A stretch of 64,000 nucleotides of DNA from Myxococcota bacterium (GCA_963169915.1 CAUJEM010000075.1:62001-126000); one strand, 5' to 3'. Numbered from the stretch's first letter, positions 34,798 to 44,973 are shown. Notes: generated by a model from the letters alone, not told the origin. A program made the numbers and translations.

Positions 34798-36756
34798 TCA
34801 CTGCGCGTCGAAGCGCTCCCCCGTGAACACGTAGCGGCGGACTCTCGGCTTGCTCCAAGGCAGGAGCAGGGGCTCGAGCCCGCCCACCGCCGTCGTGTCT
34901 GGAGGGAACGGATAGCTGCGCTCCGTCCAGCCCACCGCGCGGCCAGCCCGCAGCTCGAGCAGCGTGCCGCGCTCCGACGGCTTGAAGGCCAGGGCCCCTA
35001 GGACCTGCTGGCTCCCGAGCTGCCGCCCCGTCTCCGCGGCGAAGATCCGCCGGAGCCCCTGCTCGGTGACCTGGTAGACGAAGAGCGCGTGGCGGAGGAC
35101 CTCTTGCTCGCCGAGCTCTCGGCTCGCCTTGGCGTGGAGCACGCCGCGCACGATGATCTCCGCCTTGCCATCTCCCGTGAGGTCACGCGCACCGACGTCG
35201 AGGACGTCCTTGGCCTCCTTGAACCCCAGCGTGATGTACGCATAGCGCGTCCCCCCCAGGTAACCCTTGCCGAAGGCCACGATGTCCAGCCCATGCACGA
35301 GGACCCGCTCCAGCTCCCCACCTCCGGCGACGTCCGTCACGAAGTCGAACCGCGGCGCGCGCTCCGGCACCCCTCGCTCCTTGCGGTAGAGGGCATACAC
35401 CTGATCGAGCAGCTCCTCCGCGCTGGGACGCCGGGGCGGAGGGGGCGCCGCGGGGAGCGCCCCCGACGGGCTTGGTCGCGCGGCGGCGGGCTTGAGCTTC
35501 GGCGTGCCTTGCCTCTCCGAGACCGCGACGAAGCCGTCGCCCTTCCACTCGAAGCGGCGAGAGAGGATGGGCTCCCACGGCAGCAAGGCCGACGGCATGT
35601 CCGACGCCTTGGGCTCGCGGAACGCGCCGGGCTCGAAGCCCGAGGCCTCCGCCTGCGCCACCTCGATGGCGAAACCCGCGCCGGCTTTGACGAGCTGCAC
35701 GCGGTTGCTCACCTTGCCAGCAGCGGTGGCGATCACCAGCTCATGCACGAAGACCTGACGTGGTGCGTCGTCCTCGCCGACGCTCAGCACGCTGAGCCAC
35801 TCGCGGTACTCTGGGCCCTCCGCGCTCCGGAGCGTGAGGAGGATCTCGTCACGACCGTCGCCGTTCAGGTCCTTGAGGCTCAGTTCCCTCACGCCAGACG
35901 CCGCGACGCCGAGCTCGCCAAAGTAGTACTGCGAGCCCCCACGGTAGTGGGGGCCCACGATGGTGAGCAGCGACCCATACTGCGCCACGCGCTCGAAGAA
36001 GCCGTCGCCGGCGACGTTGCCGTAGAGCGCGCGCGTGGGCTCACTGGGCAGCCCCTTCGGCCGCAGGAGGCCGCTCTCGAGCGCCTCCTCGCTCTCCAGG
36101 CGCAGCGCTGGGAGCTGCGTCCCCCGCGTCTGCCTGCTGGAGGCGAGCTTGGCCTTGAGCTTGCCACCGTCGTAGTCCGTGTACTGCAGCGCGGCGCGCA
36201 GCCCGACGCGCAGCTTGGCGGTCTCTGGCAGCGCGCTCCACGGGATCTGCGCTTCGAAGTCGAGCCCCGCCGCGGTGGGTGCCTCCACGAGCTTGGCGCC
36301 AGCGACGGGCGCGCCGCGCAGCTTCACCACGCCCGGCAGCTTGCCGGGATCTCCCGGATGCAAGGTCAGCGAGTAGTCCGTGGTGCCCCCTCCGGGCTTG
36401 GGGACGGCCAGCAGCAGCGTCGCGTGATCTTCGGCGGCGGAGGCCGCCGGGGTGCGGTGGATCCGGTCGTCCTTGAGCTTGAAGGCGACGTAGAGGTAGC
36501 GCTCGTCGTAGCCGAGCTGCGCTGCGGCGCGCGGCTCACCGTCGGTGACGGACCCGGCCAGGACCTCCCCCAAGCTGACCAGCTCCCCCTGCCACTCCTT
36601 GAGCAGCCCATCGAGGAGGACCTTCTTGCCCTGGAAGGGCTGCGCCTCGAAGCTGCGCTCCCCCTCCGCCGCCCCACCCTGCGCCGTGACGCCCACGAGC
36701 GCGAGCAGCGCCCACCAGCTCCTCCACGCGCGCCGCCGCGACCGCTCGCTCGACAT
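34798..36756 (-). CDS. Exported protein with CBM9-like domain, coupled to pspA
   Basis: 652 residues. A basic n-region and hydrophobic core (RSWWALLALVGVTAQGGAA) form a signal peptide. Residues ~35-210 resemble a CBM9/DOMON-like beta-sandwich (VLLDGLLKEWQGE, LGYDERYLYVAFKLKDDRIH). Two later regions contain FG-GAP-like Asp loops (LKDLNGDGRDEILLTL and ARDLTGDGKAEIIV) within probable beta-propeller blades. Its start codon overlaps the pspA stop by one base (TGATG), implying translational coupling, although PspA is cytoplasmic and this protein is exported. Function unknown. Confidence 0.72.
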   Translation of the reverse strand: MSSERSRRRAWRSWWALLALVGVTAQGGAAEGERSFEAQPFQGKKVLLDGLLKEWQGELVSLGEVLAGSVTDGEPRAAAQLGYDERYLYVAFKLKDDRIHRTPAASAAEDHATLLLAVPKPGGGTTDYSLTLHPGDPGKLPGVVKLRGAPVAGAKLVEAPTAAGLDFEAQIPWSALPETAKLRVGLRAALQYTDYDGGKLKAKLASSRQTRGTQLPALRLESEEALESGLLRPKGLPSEPTRALYGNVAGDGFFERVAQYGSLLTIVGPHYRGGSQYYFGELGVAASGVRELSLKDLNGDGRDEILLTLRSAEGPEYREWLSVLSVGEDDAPRQVFVHELVIATAAGKVSNRVQLVKAGAGFAIEVAQAEASGFEPGAFREPKASDMPSALLPWEPILSRRFEWKGDGFVAVSERQGTPKLKPAAARPSPSGALPAAPPPPRRPSAEELLDQVYALYRKERGVPERAPRFDFVTDVAGGGELERVLVHGLDIVAFGKGYLGGTRYAYITLGFKEAKDVLDVGARDLTGDGKAEIIVRGVLHAKASRELGEQEVLRHALFVYQVTEQGLRRIFAAETGRQLGSQQVLGALAFKPSERGTLLELRAGRAVGWTERSYPFPPDTTAVGGLEPLLLPWSKPRVRRYVFTGERFDAQ

Positions 36757-37571
36757 CAGCGCTTCAGCTCCAGCTCTCGTTGCTCTTCGGCCTCGAGCTC
36801 CGCGAGCGCCATGGCCAGCTCGTCTTGCTCGGCCTGCTCGGTGGAGCTGACCTCCGGCACGCGCAGCGCCTCCCGCGGCGGTGGGGGTGGCGCCGGCGGC
36901 GCCAGGCCCATCTTCCGCTTGAGCTCGAGCAGATCCGAGTCCGCGCCGGCCGTCTGCTCGAGCTCGCTGAAGCGGTGCGCCAGCACGTCCCCGGAGTACT
37001 CCTCGGCCAGCTCCGCGCCCGCCTCCGCCTCCGCCTCGATCTTGTCGACCTTGGCCGCCATCCGGTCGAAGGCCTCGAAGGCGCTCGCGTTGCGCAGCCC
37101 GCTCATCGTCTCTTGGATGGCCTTCTGCGCCTCGGCGCGCTTCTGCCGCGCGATGAGCAGGCCCTTCTTACGCTTGGCCTCCTCGATCTTGGCGTTGAGC
37201 GCCCGCAAGGCGAGCTTGAGCTGCTCCACCGCCGCCTTCTGTTTTTGCCACTGCTGCCGGTAGGCCTCGGCGAGCTGCTCGTGCTCCTTCTTGCGCGCGA
37301 GCCCCTCTTTGGCGAGCGCGTCGTCACCGGAGCGCACCGCGAGCATGGCGCGTCGCTCCCACTCCGCGGCGTTGGCCGCCTCTTGCTCCACGTTCTTGGC
37401 GAGCTTCTTCTCGTCCGCGATGGACGCGGCCACCTGTTTTTTTGCCTCGATGAGCTGCGCGCTCATGTCGATGACGATCTGATGGAGCATCTTCTCCGGG
37501 TCCTCGGAGCGGCTGATGAGATCGTTGAGGTTGGATTTGATGAGTGCGGCGAGCCGGGCAAAGATCCCCAT
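36756..37571 (-). CDS. pspA: PspA/IM30-family envelope-stress protein
   Basis: 271 residues, almost wholly helical. The start MGIFARLAALIKSNLNDLISRSEDPEKMLHQIVIDM is the PspA/Vipp1 signature: an amphipathic membrane-binding helix, then the start of the coiled-coil hairpin (about 30-150). A Pro-rich linker (PPAPPPPPRE, about 228-237) and an acidic tail extend it past the usual ~220-230 residues. PspA polymers coat and mend damaged inner membrane. It lies 10 bp after a YbjN/CesT-like gene and is coupled to the exported protein downstream. No PspF or PspBC genes are present. Confidence 0.93.
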   Translation of the reverse strand: MGIFARLAALIKSNLNDLISRSEDPEKMLHQIVIDMSAQLIEAKKQVAASIADEKKLAKNVEQEAANAAEWERRAMLAVRSGDDALAKEGLARKKEHEQLAEAYRQQWQKQKAAVEQLKLALRALNAKIEEAKRKKGLLIARQKRAEAQKAIQETMSGLRNASAFEAFDRMAAKVDKIEAEAEAGAELAEEYSGDVLAHRFSELEQTAGADSDLLELKRKMGLAPPAPPPPPREALRVPEVSSTEQAEQDELAMALAELEAEEQRELELKR

Positions 37572-37581
37572 GTCAGTCTCC

Positions 37582-38316
37582 TCAGCGTAGCTTGGCGGAT
37601 GTTGCGGGGCGCCGAGCGGGGCGCGCGCCGCGCGCGGGTCGTCGCGCCGTCGTCACAGGGGCCGCAGGCTTGGCGGACGGCTTGGCCTTGACGGCAGCGG
37701 GCTGCGTCGAGGCAGGCTTGCCGGACGGCTTGGCCTGGACGGCCGCGGGCTGCGTCGAGGCAGGCTTGCCGGACGGCTTGGACTTGGGGGCAGCGGGCCG
37801 GGTCGAGCTGCGCTCACCAGCCGGCTTGGGCTTGGCCACGGTGCGCTGGGCGGCCGACTTGGGCTTGGCTGGAGCGCGCTTTGCCGCAGCGCGCTGGGTC
37901 GCAGCGCGCTGGACGGGAGCAGGCTCGACCCTCACCCGTGCCAGCGCCCTCAGCCTGGGGAGCTGCTCGGCCAGCGCGACGTCCAGCTCGGCGAGCAGCG
38001 CCTCGAGCTCGTTGGGATCCAAGCTGGAGGACTCCAGCGCCGCCGACAGCACGATGTCCTCACCGGTGAGCCCGTACGACGCGTGCACCAGCTCCGTGGC
38101 GTTCAGCTCCAGCAGGGCCCGCAAGAGCGGCGCCGAGTGCTGCGCCGGGAGGCGCCCGATCGACACCCTGGCGACCACCACCGGCGCCGCGAGCCGGAGC
38201 GCGACCGGGATGGGCGAGCCGCGGAGGGCGACGAGGAAGGTGCCGTCGGCGAGCTGCTCCGCTCGGTAGCCGAGCTTGAGCAGCAGATGGTTGAGATCAT
38301 CGTTGGCGGTGACCAT
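37582..38316 (-). CDS. YbjN/CesT-like protein with basic, repetitive C-terminal tail
   Basis: 244 residues. The first ~135 form an alpha/beta domain resembling YbjN or type-III-chaperone (CesT) folds (LNHLLLKLGYRAEQLADGTFLVAL, LLRALLELNATELVHASYGLTGEDIVLSAAL, LEALLAELDVALAEQLP). The last ~100 residues are Lys/Ala/Pro/Arg only, with a 16-residue unit repeated (AKPSGKPASTQPAAVQ), and resemble histone-H1-like tails. It is the first gene of a three-gene unit with pspA. The fold assignment is tentative; the tail suggests binding to anionic polymers or lipids. Confidence 0.7.
   Translation of the reverse strand: MVTANDDLNHLLLKLGYRAEQLADGTFLVALRGSPIPVALRLAAPVVVARVSIGRLPAQHSAPLLRALLELNATELVHASYGLTGEDIVLSAALESSSLDPNELEALLAELDVALAEQLPRLRALARVRVEPAPVQRAATQRAAAKRAPAKPKSAAQRTVAKPKPAGERSSTRPAAPKSKPSGKPASTQPAAVQAKPSGKPASTQPAAVKAKPSAKPAAPVTTARRPARGARPARRPATSAKLR
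37677..37790 (-). repeat. 48-bp tandem repeat coding the KPSGKPASTQPAAV tail
   Basis: Two nearly identical 48-bp units (about 37677-37724 and 37725-37772) plus a partial third encode the 16-residue basic repeats. Similarity at the DNA level suggests recent repeat expansion. Confidence 0.8.
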
Positions 38317-38342
38317 GGGGCTCCCAGCCTATCATGAGCCCC
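38317..38342 (-). promoter_or_regulatory. TAGGCT box flanked by an inverted repeat, upstream of the pspA unit
   Basis: GGGGCTC and GAGCCCC (38317-38323 and 38336-38342) flank a 12-bp interval. The interval holds TAGGCT (38331-38326 on the minus strand), a TANNNT -10 box 9 nt before the ATG at 38316. The arms could be an operator covering the promoter or a start-proximal hairpin. Confidence 0.45.
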
Positions 38343-38376
38343 TCTGCCTGCCGCCGCTCGAGTGCAGGCGTCCGCC

Positions 38377-39603
38377 TCAGCGGCGCCGCGCCCGTCGACG
38401 CGCCGCCCCCAGCAGCAGCGCCCCCACGACCCAGGCGAGCGGCTGGCGGACGCCTCCCCGCGCCGGGTGCGCGGCGAGCGCGCAGCCGCCCGAGGCCTCA
38501 CTGTCCGGCTCCGCGAGCCGAGAGGTGTCGAGGCAGGCGTTGACCTTCGGATCGCAGCGGAAACCGCTGGGGCAGGTGGTGTTCTCCGCGCTGCACGGCG
38601 GCACGCACTCCCCGACGCCGTGGGCGTCGAGCTGACAGGGCCAATGCTTCGGGCAGCGGTCCTCCCAGCCACAGCTCCGACCCTCGGGGTCAGGGATGCT
38701 CTCCCCCGTGCTCACCCAGAAGGGGGCCTCGTAGCCGCCCTCCGCTGCAGCCTGGCGCGCGGTGTCGATGATGAGCGTCTTCCAGGACGCCACGTTGCCG
38801 TAGACGCTGTAGACGCAGCCTTGGGGGCCGCGCGAGAGCACGCCCATCACGCGCCCCTCCGCGTCGATGGCCGGCCCGCCGGAGTCGCCGGGGCAGGTGT
38901 GCGAGGTGCCCTGCCACTCCGTCTCCTTCACGCTCGAGTTGCAGTCACCGTTGGAGCACTGCACGGTGTTGCCCTCGAGCCGCATCCGAGTATCGCCCGA
39001 GCGGTTGTCGTTCGGATCTTGGAGGCCGTAGCCGATCGCGGTGAAGACCTCGTCGGCTTCGGGCGTGCTGTCGATCCGCGGGACGATCGGGGTGGCCACC
39101 TCGGCGGGGATGCCCGCGCCCTCGAGCTGGATGAGCGCTACGTCGTTGCCGCAGAGGTCGTCATCCTCCGGGACCACGACCGTCCCGGTGCCGCGATAGA
39201 AGTCCGGGCCGTCGCTCTGCGGGCGCACCGTCAGCGTCGTCGCTCGGAAGATGGTGGCCGGCCCCGCGGGTCGGAAGCCGCTAGCGCCGCACACCACGCC
39301 CTGCGACTGGCTGGCCTGCTGCGCGACGCAGTGACGCGCGGTGAGCACCAGGTTCGGCGCGATGAGCGTCCCCGTGCAGTGCCCCATGAAGAAGGAGGAG
39401 CCGAAGGCCATCCCGAGCCCGACCACGCCCTTGGAGGCGTCGTCCTCCACGCCGCCGACGATGGGCGCGGACCGCTGCCGCGTGAGCTCGGGGGGCTGCT
39501 CGCCCGCGCTGCAGCCCATCGCCAGCAACAGGGCGAGGGCGAGGACGCTGCGGGGCCGCTTCGGCTCGAGGGGGGCGCGACGAGGGGGGGAGAGGGGGGT
39601 CAC
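38377..39603 (-). CDS. Secreted trypsin-like serine protease with MYXO-CTERM-like tail
   Basis: 408 residues. The N-terminal signal has a lipobox-like AMGC (Cys31). The mature start IVGGVEDD matches the activation site of chymotrypsin-family zymogens. The catalytic triad is intact: TARHC, GNDVALIQL and PGDSGGP. A Cys-rich region (about 325-370) follows, then the MYXO-CTERM-like tail: GGC, a hydrophobic stretch and an Arg cluster (RRRARRR). The family secretes or surface-displays digestive and regulatory proteases. The gene lies alone between the pspA unit and guaB. The presence of both lipobox and C-terminal signal is odd. Confidence 0.9.
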   Translation of the reverse strand: MTPLSPPRRAPLEPKRPRSVLALALLLAMGCSAGEQPPELTRQRSAPIVGGVEDDASKGVVGLGMAFGSSFFMGHCTGTLIAPNLVLTARHCVAQQASQSQGVVCGASGFRPAGPATIFRATTLTVRPQSDGPDFYRGTGTVVVPEDDDLCGNDVALIQLEGAGIPAEVATPIVPRIDSTPEADEVFTAIGYGLQDPNDNRSGDTRMRLEGNTVQCSNGDCNSSVKETEWQGTSHTCPGDSGGPAIDAEGRVMGVLSRGPQGCVYSVYGNVASWKTLIIDTARQAAAEGGYEAPFWVSTGESIPDPEGRSCGWEDRCPKHWPCQLDAHGVGECVPPCSAENTTCPSGFRCDPKVNACLDTSRLAEPDSEASGGCALAAHPARGGVRQPLAWVVGALLLGAARRRARRR

Positions 39604-39707
39604 TGGGCTCCAGGGAGGGCGAGGGGCAGCGTGGACGGCGCCGAGCGCCGAGGCGTGGAACTTAGGGCAATCCCCCGCCGTGCGCTACGCCCACCTCGGG
39701 GCCGTGA

Positions 39708-41189
<1,482 letters not shown>

Positions 41190-41212
41190 GGTGGCGGGGC
41201 GCCGGCGTCCGG

Positions 41213-41926
41213 TCAGAGCTCGAAGTGGTAGGCGAGCCCGAGCCGCGCCCCGAGGGCGACGACCGAGCCGGCGCCGCCCACGCAGCCCTCGAGGACGTCG
41301 CCCGAGGTGCGGTGTGCGCTGAAATCCCCGAGCGCCACGAGCGAGAGCCGGGGCGCCACCCGGTAGTCCGCACCAACGCCTGCCCCCAGCCCGAGGGCGG
41401 GGCCGTCCGTGGCCGAGCAGCTGAAGCGGTGCACGCGCGCGTCCGTGACGGCGACGCCGCTCGCCAGGACGTGCTGCCAGCCCAGCGCGAGCCCCAAGCT
41501 CACGAAGGCTCCCAGCTCCGGCCCGCGCCACAGGCTCGCGCGGAGGTCGAGCCACGCGGAGGTCAGCGAGGAGCGCGCGCGGTAAGACCCTGCGTCGAAG
41601 CTCACCGTCTCCGCGCCGAGCCCGGCGTGCTCAGCGCCCAGGCCGAGGGCCCAGCTCGCGCTCGGGCCGTACCAGAGCTGGAGCCGCCCCACCACCCCGC
41701 CGCTCTCGGCGCGGCCCGGGGAGGTCTGGTCCATCCCCCAGCGATCATGCGCGCCCAGCGACAGCTCCGCGGACAGCTCCGCCGCGCCCGAGCCCCTGGG
41801 CTCCTCCGCGCGTGCGACGCTCGCCCCCGTGAGCTCCAGCGCCAGCCCGACGGCGCCGGCGGCCACCCCACGACCGCAGCCCCACCGCCGCACCCGAGCG
41901 AGACGCGCCATGCCGGGGAGTATCAC
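41213..41926 (-). CDS. Putative outer-membrane beta-barrel protein
   Basis: 237 residues, or 232 from the second ATG at 41911. A signal peptide is cleaved near ARAEEP. The mature part alternates hydrophobic and small polar residues (WALGLGAEHAGLGAET, ELGAFVSLGLALGWQHV, LGLGAGVGADYRVAPRLSLVALGDF) and ends in YHFEL. A terminal aromatic or hydrophobic residue is typical of eight- to ten-strand barrels. Two cysteines near the C-terminus may pair. No specific family was recognised. The gene converges on guaB with 23 bp between stops. Confidence 0.65.
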   Translation of the reverse strand: MILPGMARLARVRRWGCGRGVAAGAVGLALELTGASVARAEEPRGSGAAELSAELSLGAHDRWGMDQTSPGRAESGGVVGRLQLWYGPSASWALGLGAEHAGLGAETVSFDAGSYRARSSLTSAWLDLRASLWRGPELGAFVSLGLALGWQHVLASGVAVTDARVHRFSCSATDGPALGLGAGVGADYRVAPRLSLVALGDFSAHRTSGDVLEGCVGGAGSVVALGARLGLAYHFEL

Positions 41927-41966
41927 GCAGCGACGTGGCCCCTGACAACCGCGTGCCGCGCCCCCG

Positions 41967-42101
41967 TCAGCGCCTGACGCCGCGGCGCGGCATGAGGCGC
42001 AGGAGGTGCGCCAAGGGCGCCACGGTGACGACCCCGACGACCGCCAAGAGCATCATTCCCGTCCAAATGGGGCCAACAGACTGAAACAGCACCTCAAACA
42101 T
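41967..42101 (-). CDS. 44-residue single-span membrane protein
   Basis: From ATG 42101, with GGAG 10 nt upstream: MFEVLFQSVGPIWTGMMLLA, one hydrophobic segment, then a basic end (LMPRRGVRR), so the C-terminus should face the cytoplasm. A longer frame back to 42197 crosses the promoter and is not used. The gene has a good sigma-70-like promoter of its own. No homologue is recognised; it is downstream of, and on the same strand as, a TetR regulator. Confidence 0.6.
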   Translation of the reverse strand: MFEVLFQSVGPIWTGMMLLAVVGVVTVAPLAHLLRLMPRRGVRR

Positions 42102-42406
42102 GACAGTCTCCAGTGTAAATCTGACCGCTGTGACCGTTTTCATAACGCAGCGACGCGCCGTGTCAAGTTTGTGCCTGGAGAAATTCTCGTGGCTCACCTG
42201 CCCTGCCGGAGCTCCGTTCCCGCTGGGTGCTCCAGGCCCCTACCTCCCGAGCCACACGCTCGAGGGCCTCAGGGGGGGGCCGCTCGGCGTGCTCCCTGCC
42301 CCCGAGCGCCGCTCAGGAACCATGGAGCGGCGGCGGGGGCGCCGGGGCGCCGCGGGCGAAGCGCACCCAGGCGTGCGGAGCGCCGTCAGCCAGCGCGAGC
42401 TGGGCT
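42102..42406. other. 305-bp intergenic region between small membrane protein and TetR gene
   Basis: Holds the promoter and possible operators described at 42139-42188. The remaining part (42190-42406) is GC-rich with short self-complementary GGCGCC runs near 42338-42352. It shows no convincing gene or terminator. Confidence 0.6.
42139..42166 (-). promoter_or_regulatory. Sigma-70-like promoter for the 44-residue membrane protein
   Basis: On the minus strand a perfect -35 TTGACA (42166-42161), 16-bp spacer and TATGAA (42144-42139). Just downstream are two direct CGGTCA repeats 9 bp apart (CGGTCACAGCGGTCA), and upstream a GAGAAATTCTC palindrome (42178-42188). Either could bind a regulator. Confidence 0.6.
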
Positions 42407-43009
42407 TCAGAGGAGCGACGCCGCCACCTGCTCGACCGCTTGCTGAAGCTGGTCTTCCATGGCGGGCGAGGGAGGATCGAAGACGTCGTGCAAGATCATG
42501 CCGTGCACCGCGCTGAGCAGGAGGCGCGCGGCCACGGCGGGCTCCAGCCGCGGGACGAGCCCGAGCTGCTCCACGATGAGCCCGAGCTGACGCTCCACCT
42601 CCAGGCGGATGCTCTGCAGCAGCGCCCCGATGGGGGGACGCAGCGCGGGCCGGCTGCTCGACGCCACCATCAGCTCGCCGATCACCCGCAGCTCCGGGGC
42701 AGCGCCCGTGCGCAGCGCGCGGAGCTCCAGCAGAGCATGACGGAGCCGCTCCACGGGCGAGCCGGGGCGCTGCCAGGCCGAGAGCACCTGGGCCTGGACG
42801 CCCAGCACGGCGTGCTCCAGCACCTGCAGCACCAAGTCGTCCTTGCTCTCGAAATGGTAGTGCACGGCGCCCTTGCTCATGCCGGCCTCGCGCGCGATGT
42901 CGCTCACGCTGGCCTTGGCCCAACCTTGGCTAGCGATGCAGCGCAGGCCGGCCTCCACCACGGCGCGGCGGCTGCTCTCGCTCTTGCGGTAGGTTCCACG
43001 GGTCGTCAT
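42407..43009 (-). CDS. TetR/AcrR-family transcriptional regulator
   Basis: 200 residues from ATG 43009; the frame extends to a GTG at 43051 with no added homology. The N-terminal helix-turn-helix (about 10-60) is typical: SRRAVVEAGLRCIASQGWAKASVSDIAREAGMSKGAVHYHFESKDDLV. The rest is helical ligand-binding domain. TetR repressors leave DNA when a small ligand binds. The ligand cannot be deduced; the nearest candidate target is the small membrane protein downstream on the same strand, whose promoter carries CGGTCA repeats. Confidence 0.93.
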   Translation of the reverse strand: MTTRGTYRKSESSRRAVVEAGLRCIASQGWAKASVSDIAREAGMSKGAVHYHFESKDDLVLQVLEHAVLGVQAQVLSAWQRPGSPVERLRHALLELRALRTGAAPELRVIGELMVASSSRPALRPPIGALLQSIRLEVERQLGLIVEQLGLVPRLEPAVAARLLLSAVHGMILHDVFDPPSPAMEDQLQQAVEQVAASLL

Positions 43010-43124
43010 CGAAGCGGGCTCGCGATGGGGGGCGCGGCCCCACCCTAACACCCCTCACGCCGAGTGGCGGGAGCACGCTGGTCGGTCGTTGACAGCACGC
43101 AGGACCGCTGCCATGGTGCGCCGC

Positions 43125-43212
43125 GGAGAGATGTCCGAGTGGCCGAAGGTGCCTGATTCGAAATCAGGTGTACCGCAAGGTACCGCGGGTTCGAATCCCG
43201 CTCTCTCCGCCA
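43125..43212 (+). tRNA. tRNA-Ser(CGA)
   Basis: An 88-nt cloverleaf with the acceptor stem GGAGAGA/TCTCTCC, discriminator G and encoded CCA. The anticodon stem CCTGA/TCAGG encloses loop TTCGAAA (anticodon CGA, reading UCG). It has the long variable arm of class II tRNAs (TGTACCGCAAGGTACC) and the T arm GCGGGTTCGAATCCCGC. Confidence 0.97.
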
Positions 43213-43309
43213 GCGGCAGGAGCCGCGGCGCCCCCTCCCCGCGAGGGACAAGCCCGTGGTCCGTCGCCCCCCACCCCGCACCCGCGGCGGTGAGAGGCCT
43301 CCCGCCCCT

Positions 43310-43397
<88 letters not shown>

Positions 43398-43473
43398 TAG
43401 CCAAGGTCTGCTACCGGCCCCCAGCCCTCACGACGGGGCCACCGGGGCCGCGGGACGCGGGCCTCCGGCGCGC

Positions 43474-44973
43474 TCAGTCGCTGGCCGGCTCCGGCGTCCA
43501 GCGTAGCCTCGGCTTGCGGGCGGCGCGGGCCTCGTCGAGCCGCCCCAGGCGCGTGAGGTGCGGCGCTCCCTTCACGAGCGCTGGGTCGGCCTCCGCCTCG
43601 GCCTTGATGGCTGCGATGGCGTCCACGAAGGCGTCTAGCGTCTGCTTGGTCTCGGTCTCCGTGGGCTCCACCATGAGCGCACCACGGACCACCAGCGGGA
43701 AGTAGACGGTGGGGGGGTGGAAGCCGTAGTCGATGAGGCGCTTGGCGAGATCCAAGGTCTTGATCCCGGTGCTCTGCTCGAGCTCCCGATCGGTGAACAC
43801 GGCCTCGTGCAGCACCTCGGCCTCCACGCCGAGCGGCAAGATCTGCTCGAGCTTGCGCTTGAGGTAATTGGCGTTGAGCACCGCGAGCTCACTGACGGCG
43901 CGGAGCCCCTCGGGGCCAAGCTCCCGGATGTAGCTGTAGGCGCGCACCATCATCCCGAAATTGCCGTGGAAGGAGCGGACCCGACCGATGCTCTGGGGGC
44001 GCGCGGTGTCCACCACGAAGGCCTCACCCTCGCGGCGCAGCACGGGCCCGGGCTGGAAGGCGGCGAGGCGCTGCTTGAACGCCACCGGACCGGAGCCCGG
44101 GCCGCCACCACCGTGCGGCGTGGTGAAGGTCTTGTGGAGGTTGAACTGCATGACGTCCACGCCGACGTCCCCCGGGCGCGCCTGGCCGAGCACCGCGTTC
44201 ATGTTCGCGCCGTCGCCGTACACGAGCCCCCCCTTGTCGTGGATGAGCTGGACGAGGTCCGCGATGGCGGGCTCGAACAGGCCCAGCGTGTTGGGGTTGG
44301 TGAGCATCAGCCCGGCGACGTCGTCGCCGGCGGCTTGCACGGCCCGCGCGAGCGTCTCGAGCTCCACGACGCCGCGCGGTCCCGCAGGGAACGCCACCGC
44401 CTCGAAGCCGTTGAGCGCGCAGCTCGCCGGGTTCGTGCCGTGGGCGCTGTCCGGGATGAACACCTTGCGGGGCGAGCGCCCCTGGGCGCCGTGGTAGGCG
44501 CGGATCATCATCAAGCCGGTGAGCTCACCCTGGGCGCCCGCGGCCGGCTGCAGGCTGACGCCGTCCATCCCGACGATCTCCGCGAGCAGCTCCTGCAGCC
44601 GCACGATGAGCTCCAGCGCGCCCTGCGCCAGGTGCGGCGGGGTCAGCGGGTGGAGCGCGGCGAAGCCCGGCAGCCGCGCGGCCCACTCATTGACCTTCGG
44701 GTTGTATTTCATGGTGCAGGAGCCCAGCGGATAAAACTGCGAGTCGATGCAGTAGTTCCACTGGCTGAGCCGCACGTAGTGGCGGAAGACCTCCGGCTCG
44801 CTCACCTCGGGGAACCCCGCCGCCTGCTCGCGCAGCAGCCCGCCCAGGGCCGCCGCGACGTCCACCTCCGGGACGTCCAGCGCGGAGGTGGAGTGACCAC
44901 GGCGCCCCACGGCGCCACGCTCGAAAATGGGGGGCTCACGGAACGCGATGCCGCTGGCTGCTTCACTGGGCAT
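43474..44973 (-). CDS. gcvPB: Glycine dehydrogenase (decarboxylating) subunit 2
   Basis: 499 residues from ATG 44973, which has AGGAG about 10 nt upstream; the frame runs to 45174 but the added sequence is unrelated. It matches the PLP-binding C-terminal half of the glycine cleavage P-protein in two-subunit form. The motifs include PLGSCTMKYNPKVNE, PDSAHGTNPASC, MTNPNTLGLFE-like LMLTNPNTLG, and the PLP lysine in QFNLHKTFTTPHGGGGPG. With GcvPA it decarboxylates glycine and passes the aminomethyl group to the H-protein lipoyl arm. gcvPA, gcvH and gcvT are not in the window, so the gene stands apart from its partners here. Confidence 0.96.
   Translation of the reverse strand: MPSEAASGIAFREPPIFERGAVGRRGHSTSALDVPEVDVAAALGGLLREQAAGFPEVSEPEVFRHYVRLSQWNYCIDSQFYPLGSCTMKYNPKVNEWAARLPGFAALHPLTPPHLAQGALELIVRLQELLAEIVGMDGVSLQPAAGAQGELTGLMMIRAYHGAQGRSPRKVFIPDSAHGTNPASCALNGFEAVAFPAGPRGVVELETLARAVQAAGDDVAGLMLTNPNTLGLFEPAIADLVQLIHDKGGLVYGDGANMNAVLGQARPGDVGVDVMQFNLHKTFTTPHGGGGPGSGPVAFKQRLAAFQPGPVLRREGEAFVVDTARPQSIGRVRSFHGNFGMMVRAYSYIRELGPEGLRAVSELAVLNANYLKRKLEQILPLGVEAEVLHEAVFTDRELEQSTGIKTLDLAKRLIDYGFHPPTVYFPLVVRGALMVEPTETETKQTLDAFVDAIAAIKAEAEADPALVKGAPHLTRLGRLDEARAARKPRLRWTPEPASD

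Noticed and set aside
35089-37263. 724-codon plus-strand frame opposite pspA and the CBM9-like gene
   Set aside because: Spans two convincing minus-strand genes and shows shadow composition.
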